From Rathayibacter caricis DSM 15933 (GTDB lineage: Bacteria; Actinomycetota; Actinomycetes; Actinomycetales; Microbacteriaceae): a stretch of 64,000 nucleotides of DNA. Under the pieces are notes generated by a model. The model saw only the letters and a list, made by a program, of their open reading frames with translations. It searched no databases and was not told the DNA's origin. The position numbers were made by a program, and so were the translations under genes. Positions 41,912-52,200 of this stretch are shown here, one piece after another. How positions within the stretch are numbered: position 1 is the stretch's first letter; each line of letters opens with the position of its first letter. The DNA is taken from the NCBI RefSeq assembly GCF_003044275.1, contig NZ_PZPL01000001.1, positions 496,001-560,000 of the forward strand. The letters are read 5' to 3'.

Positions 41912-42013
41912 GAGCGCTCCTCCGTCCCGCCGTGCCCGGGTGGGGAGATGTCAACCGTCTCGCCGCGGATGCCTCCCCGACCTACCGTGACTACGGACCG
42001 GAGGAGGACCTGG

Positions 42014-42283
42014 ATGGCTGTGACGCGGTTGACGCTCGACGGCTTCGACTACACGCTCGCACCCGAGATCGACCTGGACGCGCTGCGCTCGGCGCTGCTG
42101 GACGGCGTCTCGAGCGTCGGACGCTGGGTCGGATTCCCGTCGCTGAACCGCGGAGTCGTGCACGCGCTGATCACCCCCTCGAGCAGCGTGCGCCTGGAGG
42201 AGCACCCCGACGCCCCGGTCGAGTTCTCCTGGGAGGGCGACCAGCAGGGGTACGACCTGGACTTCAGCTACGGGATCTCCTGA
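42014..42283 (+). CDS. small hypothetical protein
   Basis: 89 residues. The text VTRLTLDGFDYTLAPEIDLDALRSALLDGV, VGFPSLNRGVVHALITP and the acidic end have the balance of a folded small protein. GGAGGAGG lies six bases before the ATG. No family recognised. Confidence 0.6.
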   Translation: MAVTRLTLDGFDYTLAPEIDLDALRSALLDGVSSVGRWVGFPSLNRGVVHALITPSSSVRLEEHPDAPVEFSWEGDQQGYDLDFSYGIS

Positions 42284-42317
42284 CGGCGGTTCCGGCGGTC
42301 GGCCTTCTGGGAGACGT

Positions 42318-42354
42318 GGGTCTCGAGACGCCCCCGCGGGGCTGCTCGACCAGC
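42318..42354. repeat. right half of repeat R1
   Basis: GGTCTCGAGACGCCCCCGCG, then GGGCTGCTCGACCAGC, matches the right arm of the full R1 copies. The left half is absent. Confidence 0.7.
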
Positions 42355-42396
42355 GAGGCCGCGGGTGCCTCCACCCGGAGAGGACGCGGGAGGCGT

Positions 42397-42465
42397 GCGG
42401 AACCTCGGTCGAGAGGGCTCCTCAGCCGCGATGGTGGCTGAAGGGTGCTCCTGGCTGAGGTTCTG
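42397..42465. repeat. inverted repeat R2
   Basis: GCGGAACCTCGG and GGCTGAGGTTCTGC arms enclose CTCAGCC-N8-GGCTGA. It lies between an R1 half copy and an R1 full copy. Confidence 0.7.
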
Positions 42466-42507
42466 CGGCGGCGCTCCTCGGGTACGCGGCGGGCGCTGCG
42501 CCTCCCT

Positions 42508-42606
42508 CTGCTGATCGAGTAGCGCGCGGAGCGCGCGTCTCGAGATCCGCGATGTCCGGGAGTGGGCAGGTCTCGAGACGCCCCTGCGGGGCTACTCGAC
42601 CAGCAG
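42508..42606. repeat. dispersed palindromic repeat R1, overlapping a gene end
   Basis: CTGCTGATCGAGTAG at the left and CTACTCGACCAGCAG at the right, with TCTCGAGATC facing AGGTCTCGAGAC inside. The right arm supplies the last residues and stop codon of the minus-strand gene at 42592. Confidence 0.85.
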
Positions 42607-43095
42607 CGGGAGGCGGCGGTACGGGGTCGCGACGCGGAACATCAGCGCCCCCGCGACCAGGAGGAAGGCGGCGCCGATCAGCCCCGCGCCCGGCGGCTCG
42701 TCGGCGGAGGTGTGGCCGCCGTTGATCGCCGGGGTGAAGACGAGGTCGATCAGCGCGCTCGACGCCAGCACGGCGACGAGCGCGAGGCCCGCGGTGCCCA
42801 GCCGCCTGCCCGCGGCGACGGAGGCGCCGATCACGGCGAGGGCGAGCAGCGCCTCCGCGAACCACAGCCAGAACGGCAGGAGCTGCAGCGGCGACACCGC
42901 CTCGTACTGCAGGAACGAGCACACCGCGCTCTCGTACCCCTCGGTCCAGCAGGGCCGCCAGAAGACCGCCGCGCCGATCCCCTGTGCGGCCGCGTGCGCC
43001 AGCAGCAGCATCCCGACCGTCGCCGAGAGCACGGCCAGCAGGATCGACTCCCGATGTCGTCGGAGGGGGGCAGGCACGGTACCGGTGATCACCAC
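42592..43095 (-). CDS. four-helix membrane protein, unknown
   Basis: 167 residues with helices near 16-38, 65-90, 98-118 and 132-155, and extracytoplasmic CWTEGYESAVCSFLQYEAVSPLQ with two cysteines. It begins at GTG, with TAGCCT seven bases in front. Its last residues RLPLLVE and the stop lie in the R1 repeat, so the original C-terminus may have been changed by the insertion. No family recognised. Confidence 0.72.
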   Translation of the reverse strand: MVITGTVPAPLRRHRESILLAVLSATVGMLLLAHAAAQGIGAAVFWRPCWTEGYESAVCSFLQYEAVSPLQLLPFWLWFAEALLALAVIGASVAAGRRLGTAGLALVAVLASSALIDLVFTPAINGGHTSADEPPGAGLIGAAFLLVAGALMFRVATPYRRLPLLVE

Positions 43096-43165
43096 GGGCG
43101 TCAGGCTAGGGACGGGCGGTGAACGGCGGGAGTCGCGCGGGCACCGTTCAGGCGAGGAGCCGGAC

Positions 43166-43528
43166 TCAGAAGTCGTCGAAGTCGATCGTCTCGCGGTCGG
43201 CGAGAGGCAGGGCGATCGGGTGCGCGACGAAGGAGTCGTCGGGGCGGTTCTTCGCGATGCGCTTGCGCAGGTCGGCGACCGCGGCCTCGAGGACGTCGGA
43301 CACCGACGGATCCTGGTCGATGTCGAGCTCGACGGGCACCGCGACGAGCTCGCTGCTCGCGTCGAGGGTCATCCGGGCGTCGATGAGCTCGCCCTCGTCG
43401 GTGAACGCCGGCACGGTCACGGCCTCGGAGTGGTCGTGGCGGTTGATCGCGGTGACCAGTTCGAGGAGCGCGTCGGCGACCGCGTCCGTGGTCACGATGC
43501 ACTTGGACGCGTAGGTGATTTCCTGCAT
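43166..43528 (-). CDS. small hypothetical protein
   Basis: 120 residues, acidic, starting MQEITYASKCIVTTDAVADALLELV and ending in ADRETIDFDDF. It has no signal peptide or helix. The periodic AINRHDHSEAVTVPAFTDEG and EL VAVPVELDID strands suggest an alpha/beta fold like those of stress-related small proteins. The earlier in-frame ATG at 43615 would prefix a low-quality Gly-rich stretch. Confidence 0.65.
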   Translation of the reverse strand: MQEITYASKCIVTTDAVADALLELVTAINRHDHSEAVTVPAFTDEGELIDARMTLDASSELVAVPVELDIDQDPSVSDVLEAAVADLRKRIAKNRPDDSFVAHPIALPLADRETIDFDDF

Positions 43529-43607
43529 GGGTCCACTCGACCAGCCGCCGCCGGGGCGAGCCAGCCCTTGCGCGGGGCCGCCGCCGTCGCCTAGGTCGAT
43601 GAACCTG

Positions 43608-44597
<990 letters not shown>

Positions 44598-44603
44598 GTC
44601 CCG

Positions 44604-44609
44604 ATGCTA
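44604..44609 (-). promoter_or_regulatory. -10 hexamer of the leaderless WYL gene
   Basis: TAGCAT on the minus strand, six bases before the ATG at 44597. Confidence 0.5.
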
Positions 44610-44695
44610 GATCGAGAAGAGGACAGGATCCGTCCGCATCCCCCGGCACAGTGGGCATCGCCGGGAGGACGTCCCGGCCGATCGGAGGGAATCCC

Positions 44696-45118
44696 ATGAG
44701 CATCACCACCACCACGCACCTCAACTTCCGCGGCGAGGCCCGCGCGGCGCTCGAGTTCTACCGCTCGGTCTTCGGCGGTCGGCTCGACGCCGTCACGAAC
44801 GACCAGGCGCAGCTCACGACCGACCCGGCCGAGGCCGACCAGCTCTCGTGGGGGCAGGTCGTCTCGGAGGCGGGCTTCCGCGTGATGGCCTTCGACGTGC
44901 GCTCCGGCACCGCGTACGACCCGGGCACGAACCCGGTGTTCGTCTCGGTCCGCGGCACCGACGCCGACGAGATCACGGGCTACTGGGAGTCGCTCGCCGA
45001 GGGCGCGGACATCGTCGCTCCGCTCGCCCCGTCCGGCTGGTCGCCGCTCTACGGCATGCTGCGCGACCGCTTCGGCGTCACCTGGGTCCTCGACGTCGAG
45101 GTCGCCTGGGCGGGCTGA
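44696..45118 (+). CDS. VOC-superfamily protein, PhnB-like
   Basis: 140 residues with the PhnB pattern: HLNFRGEARAALEFYRSVFGG at the start, VMAFDVRSGTAYDPGTNPVFVSVRG, and PLYGMLRDRFGVTWVLDVEV at the end. Such proteins often act in stress or antibiotic contexts but lack a firm reaction. The ATG follows GGAGGG. Its stop is one base from the stop of the convergent DUF6766-type gene. Confidence 0.85.
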   Translation: MSITTTTHLNFRGEARAALEFYRSVFGGRLDAVTNDQAQLTTDPAEADQLSWGQVVSEAGFRVMAFDVRSGTAYDPGTNPVFVSVRGTDADEITGYWESLAEGADIVAPLAPSGWSPLYGMLRDRFGVTWVLDVEVAWAG

Positions 45119-45119
45119 C

Positions 45120-45830
45120 CTACTCGGCTCCGCCCGTCTCGGCGTGCGGAGCCCCCACGGCCTTGGACTCCGGTGACCCCCGTTCGCGCAGGTACACCGA
45201 CAGCGCGGCCATGCTGCCGACCGCGAGGAACTCGGACTGCCAGTTCTGCAGCGTGCGGTTCCAGAAGTCCGCGCTCATCAGGTACTCGGCGTACGAGACG
45301 GGCGCCGCGAGGTCCATCAGCTGCTGCTCCGAGTAGGCGACCCGCCCGGTGACCGACTGCGCGAACCACGACCCGAGGAAGATCGCGCCCATCACGAGCA
45401 GCAGCGAGTGGGAGTAGAACCAGCGGCGCGGACCGGGCGGCGCCGTCGCGGGGCCGGGTGACGACTCCTCCGCGTACTCCCCCACCCGCTGCTCCTCGTC
45501 GGTGCCCGGGCCCTGGTCGTCCACCGTCTTCGACTCGGACGAGCCGCGCTGCACGAACCACACGGTGGCGGCGATGTAGAGGAAGAACTGCAGGTACTCC
45601 GACTGCCAGTTCTCGGCGACGTCGCCCGCGAAGCTCGACGAGGTGACGTAGCGGAGCCAGCCGACGGGCTGGAGTCCGGCGGACTCGAGCTCCTGCCGGT
45701 ACGAGAGCAGCCCCGCGATCGACTGGCCGGCGAGGCTCAGGAGGAACAGGGCCGCGAACACCAGCGTCAGCGAGTTGTCGCGCAGGAAGGAGCGCGTCGG
45801 GGTGCGGGGCTCGCGGAGCAGCGAGGTCAC
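45120..45830 (-). CDS. membrane protein with an internal duplication (DUF6766-like)
   Basis: 236 residues made of two copies of one unit: LTLVFAALFLLSLAGQSIAG...NWQSEYLQFFLYIAATVWFVQRGSSESK and LLLVMGAIFLGSWFAQSVTG...NWQSEFLAVGSMAALSVYLRERGSPESK. Each has two helices flanking a loop with FxxxxxxNWQSE. A charged hydrophilic linker (SKTVDDQGPGTDEEQ) joins them. Function unknown; the conserved NWQSE loops face the same side twice. The GTG start overlaps the stop of the 27-residue gene before it. Confidence 0.82.
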   Translation of the reverse strand: MTSLLREPRTPTRSFLRDNSLTLVFAALFLLSLAGQSIAGLLSYRQELESAGLQPVGWLRYVTSSSFAGDVAENWQSEYLQFFLYIAATVWFVQRGSSESKTVDDQGPGTDEEQRVGEYAEESSPGPATAPPGPRRWFYSHSLLLVMGAIFLGSWFAQSVTGRVAYSEQQLMDLAAPVSYAEYLMSADFWNRTLQNWQSEFLAVGSMAALSVYLRERGSPESKAVGAPHAETGGAE

Positions 45831-45910
45831 CGGTGCAGCACCCCCAGCGCGACGAAGTAGACCAGGCCCGCCGAGACGACGGCGAGGCAGCCCGTGAAGA
45901 CGGCGCGCAT
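45827..45910 (-). CDS. 27-residue membrane peptide
   Basis: An ATG at 45910 overlaps the stop of the lipoprotein gene (TGATG) and its own stop overlaps the start of the duplicated membrane protein (GTGA). The peptide MRAVFTGCLAVVSAGLVYFV continues to ALGVLHR, one clear membrane helix with a positive N-terminus. No ribosome site of its own is visible, so it depends on coupling. The two overlaps make chance unlikely. Confidence 0.68.
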   Translation of the reverse strand: MRAVFTGCLAVVSAGLVYFVALGVLHR

Positions 45911-46305
45911 CAGGAGCCGTCGATCCTGCAGTCGAACGGAGTGTCCTCACCGGTCGGCGCGCAGCCCGCGGCCCGCACGCGCCAGCCGTCGCCGCTGGCC
46001 GCGAGGAACACGGTGTCGCCGTCGAGCTCCACGATCGCGCCCTGCCCGAACGCCTCGGCGCGCGGCTCGCCCGTGCCTGCCGCCAGCGCGAGCGAGCCGA
46101 TCGCCTGCACGCAGTCCGTCCCCTCCTGCTCGGTCAGCGCCGCCGCCGCCTGCGGAGTGAGGAGGGCGCACACCGCGGCGCCGTCGCCCCGTGCGAGGGC
46201 CGCCTCGAACGCGGCCGCGGTGCTCTCGGCCGCCGCGGTGTCGGGCCCGGAGCAGCCGGCCAGAGCGAGCACCGGCACGAGCGCTGCGAGCGTCCTTCTC
46301 CTCAT
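45910..46305 (-). CDS. small lipoprotein, unknown
   Basis: 131 residues with a lipobox LALAGC (cysteine 18). The mature part (AAAFEAALARGDGAAVCALLTPQAAAAL, then CVQAIGSLAL and RAAGCAPTGEDTPFDCRIDG) has the NTF2-like pattern of actinobacterial surface lipoproteins, with cysteines for two disulfides. The ATG follows GGAGGTGG. It is first in a three-gene coupled set with two membrane proteins. Confidence 0.8.
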   Translation of the reverse strand: MRRRTLAALVPVLALAGCSGPDTAAAESTAAAFEAALARGDGAAVCALLTPQAAAALTEQEGTDCVQAIGSLALAAGTGEPRAEAFGQGAIVELDGDTVFLAASGDGWRVRAAGCAPTGEDTPFDCRIDGS

Positions 46306-46441
46306 GCGTCCACCTCCACGACGCCACGGTAGGACGGGACCGGCCGGGTGCTGGAGGGCGTTGACAGGCGGCACTGCGGCGTCCTCGCGCGCTCGCCGCA
46401 TCTCCGTCGACCGCTGCCCGGAGGGAGGAGGATGACCGCAT

Positions 46442-47656
46442 GTGCTCCCCGTGCCGCCGGCCCCTCGCATGACCGCCGCCCCGCCGCCCCTCCTCGTCAG
46501 GATGCGCCCGCGCTCCGTCGACGAGCAGCACCGCGCATCGAGCCCGCTCGAACTGCTCGTCGACCTGACGTTCGTCGTCGCGATCGCCCAGATCGTGCAG
46601 CAGCTCGCCCACGCGATCGAGGAGGGGCACGCCGGCGAGACGCTCCTCCCCTTCGGCATGGTGTTCTTCGCCATCTGGTGGGCGTGGATGAACTTCACCT
46701 GGTTCGCCTCCGGCTACGACACCGACGACGTGCCGTACCGGCTGCTGACGCTCGCGCAGATGGCGGGCGTCCTCGTCCTGGCGGCCGGGGTGCCGACGGC
46801 GTTCGAGAGCGGCGACTTCACCGCGATCACGATCGGCTACGCGATCATGCGGATGGCGCTGGTCAGCCAGTGGGTCCGCGTCGCCGTGTCCTCGCCCGCG
46901 CACCGCCGCTCCGCTCAGCGCAGCGCGATCGGGTTCACCCTCGTGCAGGTCGGCTGGCTCCTGAGGCTCCTGCTCCCGGAGCAGGGGGCGATCGCGAGCT
47001 TCGTCGTGCTCGCGGCCCTGGAGCTGTGCGTCCCCCTGTACGCGGCGCGGAAGGGCGAGCCGAGCTGGCATCCGCACCACATCGCGGAGCGGTACGGGCT
47101 CTTCACGATCATCCTGCTCGGCGAGGGCGTGCTGGCCGCGGTGGCCGGGATGCAGGAGTCGCTGGCCGAGCGCGGGTTCAGCGCGCCGCTCGCGCTGGTC
47201 TCGCTGGCGGCGCTCGTGCTCGTCTTCGCGCTGTGGTGGCTGTCGTACCTCCACCCCTCGGGCGAGCTCCTCGAGGCGCGACGCGGCCTGTCGTACCGCT
47301 GGGGCTACGCGCACTACCTCGTCTTCGCGGCGCTGGCGGCGCTCGGAGCCGGGCTGGAGTCGGCCGTCGCGGCCACCGCCGGGCACCTCGAGGAGACGGA
47401 GCTCGTGCTCGGCGCCGCGGTGGCCGTCCCCGTGGCCGGATACCTGATCCTGCTCTGGGCGGTCCACCGTCCGCTCGGTGATCGCGAACCGCTCCGGGCC
47501 GCGATCGTGCTGCCCGCCGTCGCGCTGGTCGCCGCGGCACCGCTGACCGCGCCGGCGATCGGAGTGGCCGGCACCGTCGCTGTCATCGCCGTCGTCTGCG
47601 CGGGGCTCGTGGCCGCCGTCCTGGTGCGCGAGCGGGCGGGCGGCGTGCGGGCGTAG
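46442..47656 (+). CDS. low temperature requirement protein A (LtrA) family
   Basis: 404 residues, about ten to twelve helices. The N-terminal block HRASSPLELLVDLTFVVAIAQIVQQLAHAI and later HHIAERYGLFTIILLGEGVLAAV are LtrA hallmarks. The family is named for a Listeria cold-sensitivity locus; the transported substance is unknown. The GTG at 46442 follows GGAGGGAGGAGG at a workable distance; the ATG at 46469 lacks a ribosome site but would suit the family start, so the start is uncertain. Confidence 0.87.
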   Translation: MLPVPPAPRMTAAPPPLLVRMRPRSVDEQHRASSPLELLVDLTFVVAIAQIVQQLAHAIEEGHAGETLLPFGMVFFAIWWAWMNFTWFASGYDTDDVPYRLLTLAQMAGVLVLAAGVPTAFESGDFTAITIGYAIMRMALVSQWVRVAVSSPAHRRSAQRSAIGFTLVQVGWLLRLLLPEQGAIASFVVLAALELCVPLYAARKGEPSWHPHHIAERYGLFTIILLGEGVLAAVAGMQESLAERGFSAPLALVSLAALVLVFALWWLSYLHPSGELLEARRGLSYRWGYAHYLVFAALAALGAGLESAVAATAGHLEETELVLGAAVAVPVAGYLILLWAVHRPLGDREPLRAAIVLPAVALVAAAPLTAPAIGVAGTVAVIAVVCAGLVAAVLVRERAGGVRA

Positions 47657-47729
47657 CGGGAAGCGTCCCTCCCGACCTGCGGATACGCTCGACCGCGCGG
47701 GCGCCGATGCGGCGCGGAACGGGAGCGGC

Positions 47730-48479
47730 ATGGCCACGGTGGACTCGGCGGAGCGGCGCGCGCGCCTGATCGGCCTGCTCGAGCGCGACGGTGCCGTGCG
47801 GCTCGACGACGCGGCGGCCGAGCTCGACGTCTCGACCATGACCGTGCGGCGCGACCTCGCCGATCTCGAGGCGGAGGGGCGGCTCAGCCGGGTCCGCGGA
47901 GGAGCGGTCCCGGCGCTGCGCCCGCGCCCGTTCGCCGAGCGCCTGGCCGCCGGAGCCGCCGCGAAGCGCGAGATCGCGAGGAAGGCCGTCGCCCTCGTGC
48001 CCGCGAGCGGCGCGATCGCGGTCGACGCCTCCTCCACCGCCGGCACCCTGCTCGGCGCCGCCCCGGAGTCGCCGCAGCTGCTCGTCGCCACGAACTCGCT
48101 CGAGAACCACGCCTCGGCCCGCCGTGCCACGCGCGCCCGCGTGGTGCTGATCGGCGGGGAGCTCGAGGAGGAGACCGACAGCTTCGTCGGCCCGCTCGCG
48201 TGCTCGAGCGCGGCCGAGCTGCACTACGACCGCTTCTTCACCTCCGCCTCGGCCGTGTCGATCGACGGGACCAGCGAGGTGACGCTGCAGGAGGCGCAGG
48301 TCAAGCGCGTCTTGGTCGCGTCGTCGAGCGAGACCGTGCTGCTCGTGGACTCGACGAAGCTCGAGCGCACGGCGCTGGCGCGGGCCCTCGCCTGGGACGC
48401 GATCAGCGTGATGGTGACGGAGCTCGACCCGGCGGACGCGCGCCTGGAGCCGTTCCGCGGGCTGGTCGAGCTGCGCTGA
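47730..48479 (+). CDS. DeoR-family transcriptional regulator
   Basis: 249 residues: winged helix RARLIGLLERDGAVRLDDAAAELDVSTMTVRRDLADLEAEGRLSRVRGGAV at the N-terminus and a DeoR sensor domain with IAVDASSTAGTLL, VATNSLENH, VVLIGGELEEETDSFVGPLA, VDSTKLERTAL. It senses a sugar phosphate. There is no sugar gene next to it, so the target is elsewhere. The ATG follows GGGAGC. Confidence 0.9.
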   Translation: MATVDSAERRARLIGLLERDGAVRLDDAAAELDVSTMTVRRDLADLEAEGRLSRVRGGAVPALRPRPFAERLAAGAAAKREIARKAVALVPASGAIAVDASSTAGTLLGAAPESPQLLVATNSLENHASARRATRARVVLIGGELEEETDSFVGPLACSSAAELHYDRFFTSASAVSIDGTSEVTLQEAQVKRVLVASSSETVLLVDSTKLERTALARALAWDAISVMVTELDPADARLEPFRGLVELR

Positions 48480-48635
48480 GGCCGACGGATCGTCCGGGAT
48501 GCGTCGATCACATCGATGCCGACGACCCGCCGCTCACTGGCGTGGTAGCGGCGGAGCGGCGCTCTGAGATCATGTGGTGGCCCTCCTCCGCCGCCCGGTG
48601 ACGCGACCGTGCAGTTCCGCCGCCGATGACGGCTA

Positions 48636-49080
48636 CGTCTCGTGATCATCAGCCGACCCCGTCCTCGATTCGAGGCGCAGCGCGCCTAGCGCCGCCGGCC
48701 CCGCTGCTGAGCGCAATGACGGCGAGGGCGATAGCACGATTCCGGCTGCTGCGGAAGGCACGAGCGCCTCGCCGAGGAGGAGGGCGGCGAGCCCTGTGGC
48801 GGTGGCGGGTTCGAGGAGCGTCGCCACGGCGGCGGTTTTCGCCGGGGCCGAGCGAAGTCGGGTGAACAGCAGCAGTGACGCCGCTGCCATCGTGATGATC
48901 CCGAGATACCCGATCGCGGCCAGGGACGAGAGATCGGTCGTGACCACGAGGCCGGTGACGACAGCGATGGGCAGGAGGCAGACAGCTCCGACCGCGATCG
49001 TCCCCGTTGTGAGTGGGAGCGCTGCGATCGTGATCGCCGCGGTTCTGGCCGTGATCGTGGTGATTGCATACGGGCAACAT
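48636..49080 (-). pseudogene. C-terminal half of an EamA/DMT transporter
   Basis: The minus-strand text AALPLTTGTIAVGAVCLLPIAVVTGL, LAAIGYLGIITMAAASLLLFTRLRSAPAKTAAVATLLEPATATGLAALLLGEALVPSAAAGIVL is the second EamA repeat of a drug/metabolite transporter. The first repeat is missing, and after GIVL the frame turns into SPSPSLRS, suggesting a shift near the end. Between the DeoR and mosaic genes, this 450-base relic is the only content. Confidence 0.7.
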
Positions 49081-49259
49081 GCTCCTGCCTCGGGAGCGCG
49101 GAGGCTTGGTCGTCGTCTCTTTGTCCCCACCTTGGTGATAGCGGAGCAGTTCAAGCTGTAGAGATAATGAGCCGCTTCTCAACCGGGCGGTATGGGTTGC
49201 TCCTCTTCCGTCCTCCCGAGCGATGTTGCGGTCCCTGTCACATCCTCGATTGGTTCCCG

Positions 49260-52200
49260 ATGCTGCCCAAGCTCTCCTCGCGTGCCCGCATTGCGATGCT
49301 CCTGCTCATAGCGCTCGTTCTGACCGCGCTACCTGCAGCCCCGGCGGCTGCGGCGACGGCGTTCACGACGGCGCCGACGCCGACGATTACGGGGACGACG
49401 TCGGTCGGTTCGACTCTGACGGCGAACCAGGGGACGTGGAACCCGGTGCCGACGTTCACGTATCAGTGGAAGCGGGGAACCACCGTCATCACCGGGGCGA
49501 CCGCGAAAACCTACAAGCCCATCACGACCGACGTCGGCAAGACCCTCACTGTCACTATCACCGGCACTAAGACCGGCTACACCACCACCTCCAAGACCTC
49601 TCTCGCGACGGCGGCGATCAAAGCGCCGGCCGCGTTCACTGCTGCACCGGTCCCGACAGTCACGGGGTCGACGACGGTGGGGGCGACGTTGACGGCGAAT
49701 TCGGGGACGTGGAATCCGGTTCCGACGTTCACGTATCAGTGGAAACGGGGGACCACCTCGATCAGCGGCGCGACCGCGTCGACCTACAAGCCCGTCACCG
49801 CCGATGTCGGTGCGACCCTGACTGTCACCGTGACCGGCACGAAGACCGGATACACCACCACCCCCAAGACAAGCGCACCGACAGCGGCGATCAAAGCGCC
49901 GGCCGCGTTCACTGCTGCACCAACCCCAACGATTACGGGGACGACGTCGGTCGGTTCGACTCTGACGGCGAACACAGGGACGTGGAACCCGGTCCCGACG
50001 TTCACGTATCAGTGGAAGCGCGGCTCCACCGCGATCACCGGAGCGACTGCATCCACCTACAAGCCTGTCACCGCCGACGTCGGCGCCACCTTGACCGTCA
50101 CCGTCACCGGAACCAAAACCGGCTACACCACCACCACGAAAATCTCCGCAGCGACCGCAGCGATCAAAGCTGCTGCGGCGACGGCGTTCACGGCCGCACC
50201 GACACCGACGATCACGGGCACGGCGAGCGTGGGTTCGACTCTGACGGCGAACGCAGGGACGTGGAACCCGGTCCCGACGTTCACGTATCAGTGGAAGCGC
50301 GGCTCCACGGCGATCACCGGAGCGACTGCATCGACTTACAGGCCTGTCACCGCCGACGTCGGCGCCACCCTGACGGTCACCGTCACCGGCACTAAGACCG
50401 GCTACACCACCACCTCCAAAACCTCTCTCGCGACGGCCGCGATCAAAGCTGCTGCGGCGACGGCGTTCACGGCCGCACCGACACCGACGATCACGGGCAC
50501 GGCGAGCGTGGGTTCAACTCTGACGGCGAACACAGGGACGTGGAACCCGGTCCCGACGTTCACGTATCAGTGGAAGCGCGGCTCCACCGCGATCACCGGA
50601 GCGACCGCATCGACTTACAAGCCTGTCACCGCCGACGTCGGCGCCACCCTGACGGTCACCGTCACCGGAACCAAAACCGGCTACACCACCACCACGAAAA
50701 CGAGCGCTGCGACCGCAGCAATTGCCTCAGAGGGTATGGCGACCTTTACGACAGCGCCGCAGCCCAGCCTCGGCATGGGCGGGACGCCTATGGCTGGCTC
50801 CACATTATTCTCGCACGCCGGTACATGGAAGCCCACGCCTACTAGCCTCGCCTACCAATGGACTCGGAATAGTATAGCGATCGCCGGCGCGACTTCATCC
50901 ACCTACATCGCAACGCGAGCCGACATAGGCGCAAACATCGGTGTCACTGTCACAGCCAGCAAAACCGGATACGCAACTACAGCGAAAGTCTCAACCAGCG
51001 AGATACTCATTCAGCCCAAGATACTGGTCTCCGGACCGATTTCCGCTGACACTACCTGGACACCCGACTATCCATACGTCCTCCAAGAGGTCTGGGACGG
51101 GCGCTTCTATATCGAACCCGGCGCGACCCTCACTATCCAGGCTGGAACTTCTATCGAGAGCGTGGATCGCTTCGTCGTTCAAGGCTCCCTCAAAATAGCT
51201 GGAACGAACACAAATCCCGTCAAAATTAAGTTTATTGACGTAGGAGATTGGTGGGCTCCGAGTATCGAAGTTGAGCCGCGCGCTCGCGTCGAGATTACTA
51301 ACCTAATTCAGGACCAAGGATATATCATCTCCGATAATGCGAAGATGTTCTCCTTGACCAAATCAAATGTCCCCTGGGTCTCTGCGAAGAGAGATTGGTC
51401 CAACCGCACTATCTACCAGGAAGAGTATGACTACAAAGAAATAGTCATAACTGACAATACCTTCGAAAGACTCTCCATCAATTCGGGCTGGAGGCCCTAC
51501 TACTGGGACCCAGCAACAATAGCGCCGATTGAAGCGCAAAGAAACACTGTCTATGATGACGGGGCTGCCGTAAAGAACGGCTTTGGCGGGGCTATTGAAA
51601 TTACTGATTACCAGTTGCAGCCTTCTACTTTCAGCGGAACCAAAGTCGTCGGGTCGTCACCCTTTGTGCTGAAAGGGCGCCTTGTCGAAGACTGGACGAT
51701 CCCCGCCGGCAACGGATATCTCTTTGGAGAATCGGGGGATTATTTCCAAGTTTTTGATTCTTCTCTAACGGTGCAAGCTGGAGCAACTATGAAGTTCGTC
51801 AATACGCTTTACGATCGCTCCGGGTTGTACATTGGCGCCAATGGTAGGTTTATAAGCGAAGGAACCTCTACAAGTCCAGTGGTCTTGACGTGCGAACCAG
51901 GGTCTGAATACTATAACTATCCACAGTGTTGGCAAGGCCTAAGTGCCGCGGCCGGCGCGGAAGTGAACCTTAGCAACACGGAAATAAGGCACGCTCGGGT
52001 AGGTCTTAATGTCTATAGCGAAGCAAAAGTATGGATGCGGGGATCATTCGTTCAGAATGCTGTTGCCGTACGGACTGAGGGGAACGCTTACGTCGATGCG
52101 CGAGAAAGCGACTGGGGTTCGCCCTCCGGTCCCTCCAAGACCGACATCGAAGGCAGGGGCGTTGATTACATCCCTTGGAAGGGGTGGGAAACAATTCCGA

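Noticed and set aside
49359..50741. CRISPR-like or noncoding repeat array
   Set aside because: Periods are multiples of three and the repeats are translated as Ig-like modules in one open frame.
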